Positions 43,720-52,474 of a stretch of DNA of 64,000 nucleotides are shown here, one piece after another. The notes below the pieces were generated by a model. That model saw nothing but the letters and a program-made list of their open reading frames with translations, had not been told where the DNA came from and searched no databases. The stretch is from Soehngenia sp. GTDB taxonomy: Bacteria > Bacillota > Clostridia > Tissierellales > Tissierellaceae. The translations under genes and the position numbers were made by a program. Numbering within the stretch: position 1 is the stretch's first letter; the number at the start of each line of letters is the position of its first letter. The stretch is from the NCBI GenBank assembly GCA_024637045.1, contig JAGXFX010000020.1, positions 1 through 64,000 of the forward strand, in the 5' to 3' direction.

Positions 43720-44355
43720 CTAATACCTTCGCTGAAACAATGCCAGTGAAAGTTGTCTTGATATCCATAAAAGCGCCGTTCCAAGCATTATTCCCCAGGC
43801 ACCACCGCCAGCTTCAAATATAAATGAGCTAAAAATCTTTGCCAGGGTATCCACTCCCATGCCAAACATCTGAAACAATGTTACGAATACAAATACATTC
43901 AGAAAATTTACCATCTTGTGTGACAATCCGAAAAATAATGGAAGTACTATACTGGTAAAAAACAAAGTCAGTATCAATGCATTCTTGAGCATCGCAATAT
44001 CAAATACTATAAGCTCATTGTAGAAAAAATTCCTGATCAATCCTATATAGATTCCTGAATAAATTCCAGACATTATAAACGCTGCAAATACAAACAGGTA
44101 CTTGGCAGTAACAATATCCATCTTTCTTACTGGAAGAGACATCAACAGTTGATTAGTCCCTCTGCCTATTTCATATGAAAAGCTAAGCACTGTTATCATA
44201 TATGCTCCAGAAACAAGTACCACCATGTACATATACTCCGCCCTGAAATCAAGACCAGCAATTATAAGTAGGAATGGAATATATAGAAGCAGAAATATCT
44301 GAGTAGCCCTGTTTGATGTAATAAGTCTAATATCCTTCATAATGAGTGGTCCCAT
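43720..44355 (-). CDS. ABC-2 type transporter permease
   Basis: A membrane protein of about 211 residues with six helices. It opens MGPLIMKDIRLITSNR, a cytoplasmic amphipathic start followed by the first helix near 18-35. ATG at 44355 lies 7 bases behind GGAGG, just after the ATPase stop. With the next permease it probably forms a heterodimeric channel driven by the ATPase. Substrate is unknown; YtrA-regulated exporters often act in envelope-antibiotic defence. Confidence 0.8.
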   Translation of the reverse strand: MGPLIMKDIRLITSNRATQIFLLLYIPFLLIIAGLDFRAEYMYMVVLVSGAYMITVLSFSYEIGRGTNQLLMSLPVRKMDIVTAKYLFVFAAFIMSGIYSGIYIGLIRNFFYNELIVFDIAMLKNALILTLFFTSIVLPLFFGLSHKMVNFLNVFVFVTLFQMFGMGVDTLAKIFSSFIFEAGGGAWGIMLGTALLWISRQLSLALFQRRY

Positions 44356-44357
44356 CA

Positions 44358-45209
44358 CTAACCCTCCATTCTCATATAGTACATAATATCCTGCAGGGAT
44401 GCATTCTCTACCAGTGAATTCTCTCCCAGCATTTCTTTTACTCCAGCTGCTTTTCTTGTAAGTCCTTCAAAACCATAGCCAGTTTCACGTATTTCTATAA
44501 AGCTGCTCCTGATTTCAGGAGTCAGATTTATTGAATCCCCTTTGACTATTTTAAATTCATCCATAATCTCATCCTTGGCTTTTGAGAATACAAGCTTACC
44601 TTTGTTTATAAATGTAATGTAATCTGCTATCTGTTCCAGATCTGTTGTTATATGGGTTGAGAAGAAAATGGACTTATTTTCATCTTGTATTATGTCGTAC
44701 AGAATATCCAGTATTTCTTTTCTGAATATTGGATCAAGCCCTGAAGTTGGTTCATCCATTATTATTAAATCTGCATCATGACTAAGTGCCAGAGCTAATG
44801 AATACTTCATCTTCATTCCCTTTGAAAGCTTCTTGATTCGCATTTTTTCATTCAATTCAAATTTCTCAATATAGTCTCTGTAGATCTTCTCATCCCATCT
44901 TGAATAAAACGGAGCAATTATCCTTTTCATCTGTTCCAATGTAAGATCATCGTAAAAATGTGCTTCATCATATACAAAACCTATTCTGTCCTTTATTTCT
45001 CTTTCATGTTGACTGATGTCTTTTCCGAAAATCTTTACTGAACCTTCATCCCGTTTCATAAGATTCATAATTAGATTTATCGTAGTCGTCTTACCTGAGC
45101 CATTTGGACCGATAAATCCCATAATATATCCAGGTTTCAAGGTAAAGGACACATCTTCAAGATGGAATCCTTCTTTAAATTTCTTGGATAGATTTCTTAC
45201 TTCCAGCAT
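44358..45209 (-). CDS. ABC transporter ATP-binding protein (YtrB-like)
   Basis: An ATPase of 283 residues. Walker A GPNGSGKTT, signature LSKGMKMK (a variant typical of ABC-2 exporters of this group), Walker B LIIMDEPTSGLDP and the switch histidine in FFSTHITTDLE are present. ATG follows GAGGAGG, directly after the GntR gene. It energises the two downstream permeases. Confidence 0.9.
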   Translation of the reverse strand: MLEVRNLSKKFKEGFHLEDVSFTLKPGYIMGFIGPNGSGKTTTINLIMNLMKRDEGSVKIFGKDISQHEREIKDRIGFVYDEAHFYDDLTLEQMKRIIAPFYSRWDEKIYRDYIEKFELNEKMRIKKLSKGMKMKYSLALALSHDADLIIMDEPTSGLDPIFRKEILDILYDIIQDENKSIFFSTHITTDLEQIADYITFINKGKLVFSKAKDEIMDEFKIVKGDSINLTPEIRSSFIEIRETGYGFEGLTRKAAGVKEMLGENSLVENASLQDIMYYMRMEG

Positions 45210-45211
45210 GT

Positions 45212-45586
45212 TTATTCCTCCTCATACATAATTCTTAACATCTCTTCAATCTCTTCATAATCCAATCCCATAAGCTTACCCTCTCTAACCACGTTCATCA
45301 AAGAGTCCTCAATTATCCTTAGCCTCTGCTCTCTTATTAATTCTTTGTTCTGAGGTGCAATATAGCTTCCTTTTCCAGGGATGGTTTCCACAAAGCCCTC
45401 TCGTTCAAGTTCTTCATATGCTCTTTTTGTTGTAATAACCGAAATCTGCAAATCTTTGGCCAGACCTCTTATGGATGGCAATAGTTCTCCTGCATCTAAT
45501 TCTCCTCTAATAATCTGTGCTTTTATCTGATTGAATATCTGAGTATATATTGGTTCGTCGGAGCTGTTTGATATCAATATTCTCAT
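45212..45586 (-). CDS. GntR-family (YtrA type) repressor
   Basis: A 124-residue regulator with an N-terminal winged helix (PIYTQIFNQIKAQIIRGEL, SIRGLAKDLQISVITTKRAYEEL) and only a short C-terminal helical tail, which is the YtrA subfamily. It heads an operon with an ABC-2 exporter and is preceded by a long palindrome (45601-45637), so autorepression released by a ligand or cell-envelope stress is likely. Confidence 0.92.
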   Translation of the reverse strand: MRILISNSSDEPIYTQIFNQIKAQIIRGELDAGELLPSIRGLAKDLQISVITTKRAYEELEREGFVETIPGKGSYIAPQNKELIREQRLRIIEDSLMNVVREGKLMGLDYEEIEEMLRIMYEEE

Positions 45587-45600
45587 AATTAACCTCCACC

Positions 45601-45637
45601 GTCTATACTGTTTATATCGTATATATACAGTATAGAC
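45601..45637 (-). promoter_or_regulatory. Palindromic operator of the GntR/YtrA operon
   Basis: Perfect 11-bp arms GTCTATACTGT (45601-45611) and ACAGTATAGAC (45627-45637) around a 15-base AT-rich centre, 15 bases upstream of the repressor start codon. Confidence 0.75.
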
Positions 45638-45685
45638 GCGGCTTTATTTTCTGTCAAGATTTTTCTTGCATTTTCTTTAATTTAA

Positions 45686-45719
45686 TTGTAAACTTATATT
45701 TATATAATTAGGTTGACAA
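45686..45719 (+). promoter_or_regulatory. Candidate BirA (biotin repressor) operator before bioY
   Basis: TTGTAAAC at 45686-45693 and GTTGACAA at 45712-45719 form an inverted pair with one mismatch. Counted as 9-base half-sites they are 16 bases apart, the spacing of biotin operators. A TATAAT-like element lies inside. The repressor gene birA faces it across bioY. Confidence 0.65.
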
Positions 45720-45730
45720 TAGGAGGCCAT

Positions 45731-46264
45731 ATGAAAATTACATCGCGCGAACTCACCTTAGTATCACTTTTTTCAGCACTTACAGCTATAGGAGCCTTTG
45801 TATCCATACCCTTAGGTCCTGTACCCGTTACCTTGCAGACCCTATTTGTACTACTTGCTGGATTCCTTTTGAAGCCTAAATCTGCAGCTCTTTCACAGAT
45901 TGTATATATTGGCATCGGTCTTGTTGGATTGCCAATATTCTCAGGATTTACCGGTGGTATTCAGTCTGTTCTAAAGCCAAGTTTTGGTTTTCTAATAGGT
46001 TTCGTTATTGCAAGTATTCTAGCATCTGTACTTTCAAGAAATAATCGTACATTACCAGGTCTTTTTATAGCAGGTACAGTTGCAACACTCTCAATGTATG
46101 TTATCGGTATACCTTATATGGCTTTTATTCTTAACTATGTTATGGATAGCGGTTTTTCCCTTTTTGCAATTCTGAATATGGGATTGATTCTCTTCCTCCC
46201 TGGAGACTTATTAAAGCTTGTCATAGCTGTTTATCTGGGCAAACGGCTCAGCAAAGTTCTGTAA
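45731..46264 (+). CDS. bioY: Biotin ECF transporter S component BioY
   Basis: Membrane biotin-binding subunit of about 177 residues with six helices. IPLGPVPVTLQTLFVLLAG and GFLIGFVIAS are the typical BioY segments. ATG at 45731 lies 6 bases behind AGGAGG; the TTG at 45713 overlaps the operator. It is monocistronic, ends at a terminator shared with birA, and is preceded by a biotin-operator-like site. No biotin synthesis genes are present here, so uptake is probably important. Confidence 0.93.
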   Translation: MKITSRELTLVSLFSALTAIGAFVSIPLGPVPVTLQTLFVLLAGFLLKPKSAALSQIVYIGIGLVGLPIFSGFTGGIQSVLKPSFGFLIGFVIASILASVLSRNNRTLPGLFIAGTVATLSMYVIGIPYMAFILNYVMDSGFSLFAILNMGLILFLPGDLLKLVIAVYLGKRLSKVL

Positions 46265-46269
46265 AAAAA

Positions 46270-46295
46270 AGCATACTGGATTTTTCCAGTATGCT
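46270..46295. terminator. Bidirectional terminator between bioY and birA
   Basis: An 11-bp perfect stem (46270-46280 with 46285-46295) lies between convergent genes with A/T runs on both sides. Confidence 0.8.
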
Positions 46296-47271
46296 AAATA
46301 TATTCATCTTCTCTTCGTATTGAAACTTCTCCTGAATAGACAGTTTCGAGACCTGTATCAAACCTAACCTGAAGTTCACCATCGTGATTGATTCCAACAG
46401 CATGCCCTTTTCTTGAAACACTTCCTTGAATGACAATTACATCTTTTCCAATTACTGCTGATCTATCACGGCATATTTCGAGGATATTATCAACGTTCTC
46501 CTCCTCATCAAATTCAATGTAGAACTGATCCAATCTGTTCAGAACTGCTGCAAACAGCTCTTTTCTGTCAACTGCCTTGCCTTTTACAATTAAAAGTGAT
46601 GTAGCTCTGTCCCTCAGTTCATAAGGTATTTCTTCCTTTGACTGATTTACATTAATTCCAATTCCAAGAATAACGTGATTGATAGTCCCAAGCTCACAGT
46701 TCATCTCAGTAAGTATTCCTGCCACTTTCTTGCCGTCTATTATTATGTCATTCGGCCATTTTATTTCAGATTCAATGCCAATATCTGAAAAACCCATATT
46801 CACTGCTGCTGCACCTAAAAGTGTCAACTTTGCTACCTTCGTGGGATCCGTATCTGGTTTAAGTATAACAGAGAAATATAGTCCTTTCCTATTTGGGGAT
46901 ATCCATTCTCTTCCAAGACGTCCTCTTCCCTTGGTTTGCTCTTCTGCAACAACCACCGTACCCTCTTTGTTTGCAGCTGCTAATTCCTTGGCTGTCTTGT
47001 TGGTAGATTCCAGCGAGCTGTAGTATATTACATTTTTACCGACTATCTGCGTATGAAGAATCTCCTTAATCTCATCGTAATTTACAATATCAGGGGATGA
47101 GACAAGCCTATATCCTTTTCTAGTTACGGCTTCTATCTGATATCCATCCTCTTTCAAAGATTTCATATACTTCCATATGGCAGTTCTGCTAAGGCCGAAC
47201 TCTTCTGAAAGCTTCTCACCAGATAAAAAATCCTCCTCTTCATGTAGTCTATCCAAAATTTTATGTTTCAT
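46294..47271 (-). CDS. birA: Bifunctional biotin-protein ligase / biotin operon repressor BirA
   Basis: Attaches biotin to carboxylase carriers and represses biotin uptake. About 325 residues: an N-terminal winged helix (KLSEEFGLSRTAIWKYMKSL), the catalytic ligase core with GRGRLGREW and KWPNDI, and a C-terminal SH3-like domain. ATG at 47271 follows GGTGGGAGCC. The frame can be read back to 47325, but that stretch holds the upstream gene's terminator. It faces bioY. Confidence 0.94.
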   Translation of the reverse strand: MKHKILDRLHEEEDFLSGEKLSEEFGLSRTAIWKYMKSLKEDGYQIEAVTRKGYRLVSSPDIVNYDEIKEILHTQIVGKNVIYYSSLESTNKTAKELAAANKEGTVVVAEEQTKGRGRLGREWISPNRKGLYFSVILKPDTDPTKVAKLTLLGAAAVNMGFSDIGIESEIKWPNDIIIDGKKVAGILTEMNCELGTINHVILGIGINVNQSKEEIPYELRDRATSLLIVKGKAVDRKELFAAVLNRLDQFYIEFDEEENVDNILEICRDRSAVIGKDVIVIQGSVSRKGHAVGINHDGELQVRFDTGLETVYSGEVSIRREDEYI

Positions 47272-47294
47272 TTGGCTCCCACCTTTTTTTACGA

Positions 47295-47322
47295 AAAAAG
47301 GGCCCACAACGGAACCCTTTTT
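47295..47322 (-). terminator. Terminator after the IPP isomerase gene
   Basis: An 8-bp stem AAAAAGGG with CCCTTTTT (47295-47302 and 47315-47322), with T runs on the minus strand. Confidence 0.65.
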
Positions 47323-47325
47323 CAT

Positions 47326-48336
47326 CTAGATTATTTCCTTGAGTTTCCCTGTTAGTTTATACTCAGTTTTCTTAAGCTCCTCAATATTTTCTTTTCCAAG
47401 GAGCATCATCAACACCCGCATCTTGTAAAGATTACTTTCAAGGTAATCTTTTGCATTTGCATATCCACCATGTACCAGGTAAGCAAGTAGCTCACCACTT
47501 ATTGCAGCAATATCTGCACCAAGTACAAGTGACTTTACAATATCCATGGAGTTTCTGAGTCCTCCTGAAGCTATAAGTTTCATATCACCTGGAAGCTTTC
47601 TGCACTGCACAAGTGATGCAGCTGTTGGGATTCCCCAGGAATATAACTCTGAAAAGTCCACTTCATGGCTTCTAAGATTTTCTATCTCAATAAAGTTTGT
47701 ACCGCCATATCCTGAAACATCCAGGTATCTTACACCAGCATCATAGAGCTTCTTGCCAACTTCGTATGATACTCCAAATCCTACTTCCTTGATAATCAGA
47801 GGCTTGTCTATGCCTTTTGCAATCATTTCAATGTTTTTCAAAACGCCTTTGAAGTCTCTGTCGCCTTCCTCCATGACCAGCTCCTGAGCCATGTTAAGGT
47901 GAATTTGAAGAGCGTCTCCATCAACTATTTTAATCGCCTTTTTTGCTTCTTCAAGTGAGGCTAAACCACTAAGGTTTGCGATAACAATCCCTTCAGGTCC
48001 AACTATTTCTCTTACTACTCTAAATGACTCCTCGCTTTCAGGATCTTCAAGAGCAATTGTCTCTGATCCCACCGCCATTGGTATTCCAAGTTCTTTAGCA
48101 AGTGTTGCAAGATCCTTGTTTATTTCCTGCGAGAATTCAGATCCACCTGTCATTGCATTTATCATAATTGGATTGTTTATTTTCTTGCCCAGAAACTCTG
48201 TGCTTGTATCAATTTCATCAAAATTTAAATCAGGCAATGAATTGTGAGATATAAACACATCCCCCAGTAAAGTGTCTCCTCTGTAGGAAGTCTTCAGATA
48301 GTTTTCAATATGTTCTTTTTTTCTTACCCTTCGCAT
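47326..48336 (-). CDS. fni: Type 2 isopentenyl-diphosphate delta-isomerase
   Basis: FMN-dependent enzyme interconverting IPP and DMAPP in isoprenoid synthesis. 336 residues, TIM barrel with MINAMTGGS, QIHLNMAQELVMEEGDRDF, IIKEVGFGVS, DVSGYGGTNFIEIE and ASGGLRN, all FMN or substrate contacts of the type 2 family. No mevalonate or MEP genes lie beside it. A terminator follows before birA. Confidence 0.94.
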   Translation of the reverse strand: MRRVRKKEHIENYLKTSYRGDTLLGDVFISHNSLPDLNFDEIDTSTEFLGKKINNPIMINAMTGGSEFSQEINKDLATLAKELGIPMAVGSETIALEDPESEESFRVVREIVGPEGIVIANLSGLASLEEAKKAIKIVDGDALQIHLNMAQELVMEEGDRDFKGVLKNIEMIAKGIDKPLIIKEVGFGVSYEVGKKLYDAGVRYLDVSGYGGTNFIEIENLRSHEVDFSELYSWGIPTAASLVQCRKLPGDMKLIASGGLRNSMDIVKSLVLGADIAAISGELLAYLVHGGYANAKDYLESNLYKMRVLMMLLGKENIEELKKTEYKLTGKLKEII

Positions 48337-48372
48337 AATTACACCTCTTTTAATTATTCTTGTGGCAAAAAT

Positions 48373-49317
48373 TTATTCCACTAAGTAATTTCCGAACATA
48401 GTCCTGACAACTTCATCAGTTGCTGCGCCATCATGAATATAAAAGCTTATTCCACCAATATAACTGCCTTCTCCTGGCAGAGTGGCGGTCTCCATTAAAT
48501 CCACATCTATCTTGTTTGCCGCTAAGGCTCCCTTGAGCATAACACCAATTGGAATATTTGTCTCAACATTATCAAAATACGTCTCTATAAGCATTGGAAG
48601 CTTTAGTAGATTTCTAGGCTTCATTGTCTGCTTTACCAGTTCCTTCATAAAATACTGCTGTGCTTTCGTCCTTCCTACATCACCATCAGCATACCCCACA
48701 GTAAGATCATTGTTGTGTCTGAATCTTAAAAAGTCGTGAGCATTTTTACCATCAAGTGTTTGCACACCCTTTTGAATATTGATATTAAGCGGTGGTTTCG
48801 CAGTCGGATCCCTGTATTTCATATTGAAAGGAACTTCAACAGTTACTCCTCCTATTGAATTTACTACATCCTGGACAATCTGATAGTCTACCTTTACAAA
48901 ATACTCCAAATCTATATCCAAAAGATCTCCCACTACTTTCACTGCATACACAGGTCCCCCGTATGCATGGGCTGCATTTATCTTGTCTTGTCTACCCTGC
49001 ACTGTGGTCCTCGTATCTCTTGGTATTGACATGATGTTGATTTTTCCTGTATCAAGATCGATGCTTGTCAGCATCATTGTATCTGTTCTGGTTCCCTCTG
49101 ACTCGTCTATATCCTGCGCATCAACACCCATTAGCAGGAATAATATATCATTCTTTTCTTCCTCAGCAGGTTCCTTATCCTCATTTGGATCCTCTATAAT
49201 TTCGGGATCTTCAGCTACTACTGTATCATTTTTGAATACAGTGTTTGCCAGAATGCCATAAACAGCACCGAATATGAGTAAGGAGGCCATAAACGCCACT
49301 ATAAATTGTTTTTTCAT
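48373..49317 (-). CDS. LytR-CpsA-Psr (LCP) family cell-wall ligase
   Basis: A membrane-anchored enzyme that attaches glycopolymers to peptidoglycan. About 314 residues: signal anchor at 6-25, an acidic linker, then the LCP domain with GVDAQDIDESEGTRTDTMML (arginine and aspartates for polyprenyl-phosphate binding), SIPRDTRTTVQG, DKINAAHAYGG and FLRFRHNND. ATG at 49317 follows GAGGTG. It stands alone between fni and the DJ-1 gene. Confidence 0.92.
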   Translation of the reverse strand: MKKQFIVAFMASLLIFGAVYGILANTVFKNDTVVAEDPEIIEDPNEDKEPAEEEKNDILFLLMGVDAQDIDESEGTRTDTMMLTSIDLDTGKINIMSIPRDTRTTVQGRQDKINAAHAYGGPVYAVKVVGDLLDIDLEYFVKVDYQIVQDVVNSIGGVTVEVPFNMKYRDPTAKPPLNINIQKGVQTLDGKNAHDFLRFRHNNDLTVGYADGDVGRTKAQQYFMKELVKQTMKPRNLLKLPMLIETYFDNVETNIPIGVMLKGALAANKIDVDLMETATLPGEGSYIGGISFYIHDGAATDEVVRTMFGNYLVE

Positions 49318-49458
49318 AATACACCTCATTTGTTTTTATGCTACATTATATAATACTATAATTGAGGTATATTTACAATTATTTATACTTTCCATAGTAT
49401 TACAATTTGGATACAAATCCCATTTACACTGATTTAATGCTAATTTCTTAAAAAGAAA

Positions 49459-49479
49459 AGAGACGTTAGTCTCGTCTCT
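49459..49479 (-). terminator. Terminator after the DJ-1/PfpI gene
   Basis: A 7-bp stem AGAGACG with CGTCTCT is followed by a T-rich tract on the minus strand. Confidence 0.7.
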
Positions 49480-49480
49480 C

Positions 49481-50041
49481 TTAATGGACCATATCCAATA
49501 GGATGGCTTTCCTGAGTTCCCGGAGCTTTTCATCTCCCTGAAGATATCTAATCATCTCCATTGCGAGATAAACTGCCGTAGCCGGTCCTCTGGAAGTTAT
49601 GATATTGCCGTCCCTGACAATCAGATCCTCCTTATAGATTGACCCCACCATATCTCTTATATAACCAGGGTAGCTGGTCACTTTCTTGCCATCTATTACA
49701 CCGGCTTTGGAAAGAACAATTGGTCCGGCGCATATTGAAGCAATCATCTTACCTGCCTCAGCGAGAACCTTGACAAGATTAATTACCCTATCGTCATCCC
49801 TTAAATTTGTTGCACCAGGTAATCCTCCAGGGATAAAGATTCCCCTGTAATCCAATGGATTCTTTATATCCGATATCATGATGTCACATACTACCCTTAT
49901 TCCATGTGACCCTTCGACCTGTAGTTCATCCTCTGTAGAGACCATATTTACTTCAATCCCGGTTCTTCTAAGGTAGTCTACAATCGTAAGGGCTTCTACC
50001 TCTTCAAATCCCTCTGCCAACATTACCAATACTTTATTCAT
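49481..50041 (-). CDS. DJ-1/PfpI family protein
   Basis: A class I amidotransferase-like protein of about 186 residues. AEGFEEVEALTIVDYLRRTG at the start and the nucleophile elbow SICAGP (reactive cysteine) are typical of the DJ-1/YajL/ThiJ group. ATG at 50041 follows GGAGG and begins MNKVLVML; the longer frame to 50080 is unlikely. Members are linked to carbonyl or oxidative stress protection; the exact reaction is unsettled. It follows the DUF438 gene by about 48 bases. Confidence 0.88.
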   Translation of the reverse strand: MNKVLVMLAEGFEEVEALTIVDYLRRTGIEVNMVSTEDELQVEGSHGIRVVCDIMISDIKNPLDYRGIFIPGGLPGATNLRDDDRVINLVKVLAEAGKMIASICAGPIVLSKAGVIDGKKVTSYPGYIRDMVGSIYKEDLIVRDGNIITSRGPATAVYLAMEMIRYLQGDEKLRELRKAILLDMVH

Positions 50042-50088
50042 GGTATCTACCTCCATTACTAAGTCATTTCGTATAGCCATTAAAACTA

Positions 50089-51321
50089 CTATTCGGACAT
50101 AAGTCTCTTCTCTCCATCAAGAGCTCTTAGATGAGCAATATCCATTGTATGTTCAAGAGTTCCCATAAACTTACCATCTTTATCTCTAACTGCAAAATAC
50201 TGTATATAAACGAATTTCTCTCCCATCTGAATCCAAAAGCTTTCTGAGTCCTTCCTGCCTGCCTTGAAGTCATTTACAATCGCTTCTACAATATGGGCAC
50301 TTTTGGGTGGATGACAGTTTTCTACCGTACGTCCGATTATCGCCTTTGTTCTGGCAAATATTCTTTCCTTGCCCTGGGAAAAGTATTTTACAATGTTGTC
50401 CTTGTCCACAAATGTAAAGTCTCCTGGTATATGGTTAAGCATAAGTTCAAGTTCCTTGGATGATAGTATTCCAGTCTCAAACTTAATAAATCCACTTTCT
50501 GTTATGCCCTTGTCCTCCTCATTCTTCACAACATCTATCCTCTGCAGTTCCCATTCCGTCTGAGGCGGCATCAATGCGTAACCGATTTCAGCTGCACCCT
50601 CATACACTTTTATCCACTCATCCTCTGTCAGCGTATCAAGAGCCATTGGGAATAGAATACTATCCTCCTTGAATATCATATCCACTGCCTTTTCAGTTGC
50701 AGCCAGAATTTTCTCTTTAACAAGTTCCCTGTTCCCTGAGTAATGGACCAATTCCTTCTTTGCAGCTTTTATCTTTTCCCTTACTTCATCATCAACACCC
50801 CACATTACTTGTGGTGGTGCTGTTATTCCAGCCTTCTCAAGGTATGGGAAGATTAGGTTTTCCTTTCTACTGTAATGCTTGTCGATATCCCAAAGCAGAT
50901 TTATATCCTCTACCAGCTTAAACCTGTTGTCATCCGAGTCATCTGCCATAAATTTTTCAAGATCATGGGGTATGGTTTCTTCCATAAGTTCTGTCAATGC
51001 AATATTTTCCTTGCGGAGTGTGTATACCGGATGCCCAGGAACCTCATCTGGATGATGAATCTCCTCGATTGAGCCCTTGAAAACCTCTGCATGCACATCA
51101 CACAGATTCTGTATCTCCTCAATTGGTAGCCCGTCCTTTACTAACTCAACTTCCATCCTTGATATATCCAGAGGAGAAGTACCCTTAAGTACATCTGCAA
51201 ACTTTGTTTTTACTTCATCCACTGTCTTTCCTTCGTGTAGCTCCTTGATAACTTCCTTTAATTTCTCCAGTTTATCTTTATCATAGGGCTTTTTGCCTCT
51301 ATTATCGATAAATTCACTCAT
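50089..51321 (-). CDS. DUF438, hemerythrin and PAS domain protein
   Basis: About 410 residues in three parts. The N-terminal DUF438 region spans about 1-75 (ELHEGKTVDEVKTKF). A hemerythrin-like HHE region follows, with candidate ligands in CDVHAEVFKG, HPVYTLRKEN and DIDKHYSRKENLIFPYLEK. The C-terminal PAS-like domain (about 275-400) contains NHIPGDFTFVDKDN and NCHPPKSAHIVEAI. ATG at 51321 follows AGGAGAG. Such proteins are common in anaerobes and may sense or buffer oxygen or nitric oxide. The flavodiiron and hemerythrin genes nearby fit that. Confidence 0.85.
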   Translation of the reverse strand: MSEFIDNRGKKPYDKDKLEKLKEVIKELHEGKTVDEVKTKFADVLKGTSPLDISRMEVELVKDGLPIEEIQNLCDVHAEVFKGSIEEIHHPDEVPGHPVYTLRKENIALTELMEETIPHDLEKFMADDSDDNRFKLVEDINLLWDIDKHYSRKENLIFPYLEKAGITAPPQVMWGVDDEVREKIKAAKKELVHYSGNRELVKEKILAATEKAVDMIFKEDSILFPMALDTLTEDEWIKVYEGAAEIGYALMPPQTEWELQRIDVVKNEEDKGITESGFIKFETGILSSKELELMLNHIPGDFTFVDKDNIVKYFSQGKERIFARTKAIIGRTVENCHPPKSAHIVEAIVNDFKAGRKDSESFWIQMGEKFVYIQYFAVRDKDGKFMGTLEHTMDIAHLRALDGEKRLMSE

Positions 51322-51384
51322 ACACATCTCTCCTCTCATAGCTTCAATATATATACCCTAAATTATTTTCCTTAACTCATATAG

Positions 51385-51404
51385 AAAGGGCCTTGCGGCC
51401 CCTT
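51385..51404 (-). terminator. Hairpin after the lipoprotein gene
   Basis: An 8-bp GC-rich stem with one G-U pair and a tetraloop (51385-51392 with 51397-51404), with only a weak T tract. It may be a terminator or an mRNA-stability stem. Confidence 0.45.
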
Positions 51405-51417
51405 CTTTAGCTATGAT

Positions 51418-52386
51418 TTACTTGAATTCCCTCAATACACTCACCGACTCTTCAATATACTGATCCGCGAGTGTGAGTATTGAATCATCAACTATCATAT
51501 CATTATCCCTGATTGCAACCCTGTACTCATGTATCATACTGGATGTTACATAACCTTCATTTGCTGCAGTGTTTTCATAGGATTTATAGACATTTTCCAT
51601 TACCACTCCACTGTCATATGAAGCTATTGGAGTATTTGGTAGTCCTTTGTAATATGCTGTCAGCTGATTTTCATACAATTCCAGAAGTTCTTCTTGTCTT
51701 GGACCGGAGATATATCTATTAAGGTAATTCTCAATCCTTAAGATCCTTTCAGCCAGCTGATCAAATGTAATCGTTAAAGCGCCGTCATTAAAAGCAGGGT
51801 CGTCGGACTCGATTGCCATAATTTCAATATATTCTTTCCACTCTTCAGTCACTTTGGATTCGTATGATTTTAAACTTGAGTAATCTATTACAGCTTCGAT
51901 CTGTCCTTCTTTGCTTATCAGTTTGTAGTGACTGTCATATGCGCTCTGAACTGTTTCTCTTAGCTCGTCACTTTCAATTTCTTCAATCATTTCAGGATCT
52001 AGTTCAACACTATCACCCATCAACTCTAAAAGCTCATCTTCTGTATCAAACTCCATCAAGTCTCTATTTACATCCCTGATTTCTCTCTTAAGTGCATCTT
52101 CAAGATTTTCCAGCATATAGTTTCCCTCAAGCTCACCAAGTACTGGAAGATTTTCTTCAATAAAGTCCTTAATAATAGTAGCTGAAGCTTGCTCATCTTC
52201 CACTATCACTCTAAACTCTTCCATTATTACTACCTTCTCGTCCTCTTCTGCCTCCTCAACAGGTTCTTCCTGCACCGGTGGCTCCACTACAGGCTCCTGC
52301 GCTTCTTCTTCGTTATTGCCACAGGCTGCCAAGGCAATTACCAATATCAGAGACATCAAGATCAATACCAATTTCTTGTTTGTCAT
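51418..52386 (-). CDS. Acidic lipoprotein of unknown function
   Basis: A 322-residue protein with a lipoprotein signal peptide (lipobox LAAC at about 19-22). A low-complexity Glu/Pro/Val linker (about 25-50) leads to a largely helical acidic domain without recognisable catalytic motifs. ATG follows AGAGGTGCAGAT. It probably sits on the outer face of the membrane. No family recognised; the neighbours (radical SAM and DUF438 genes) give no functional clue. Confidence 0.7.
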   Translation of the reverse strand: MTNKKLVLILMSLILVIALAACGNNEEEAQEPVVEPPVQEEPVEEAEEDEKVVIMEEFRVIVEDEQASATIIKDFIEENLPVLGELEGNYMLENLEDALKREIRDVNRDLMEFDTEDELLELMGDSVELDPEMIEEIESDELRETVQSAYDSHYKLISKEGQIEAVIDYSSLKSYESKVTEEWKEYIEIMAIESDDPAFNDGALTITFDQLAERILRIENYLNRYISGPRQEELLELYENQLTAYYKGLPNTPIASYDSGVVMENVYKSYENTAANEGYVTSSMIHEYRVAIRDNDMIVDDSILTLADQYIEESVSVLREFK

Positions 52387-52441
52387 ATCTGCACCTCTCT
52401 TTCATTTAACATGCTTCTACGTTATTTATACCCAAAAAAAC

Positions 52442-52463
52442 AGACCTCTCCTTTGAGAAGTCT
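52442..52463 (-). terminator. Terminator after the radical SAM gene
   Basis: A 9-bp stem with one G-U pair (52442-52450 with 52455-52463) is followed by T7 on the minus strand. Confidence 0.75.
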
Positions 52464-52474
52464 TTACAATTCAA

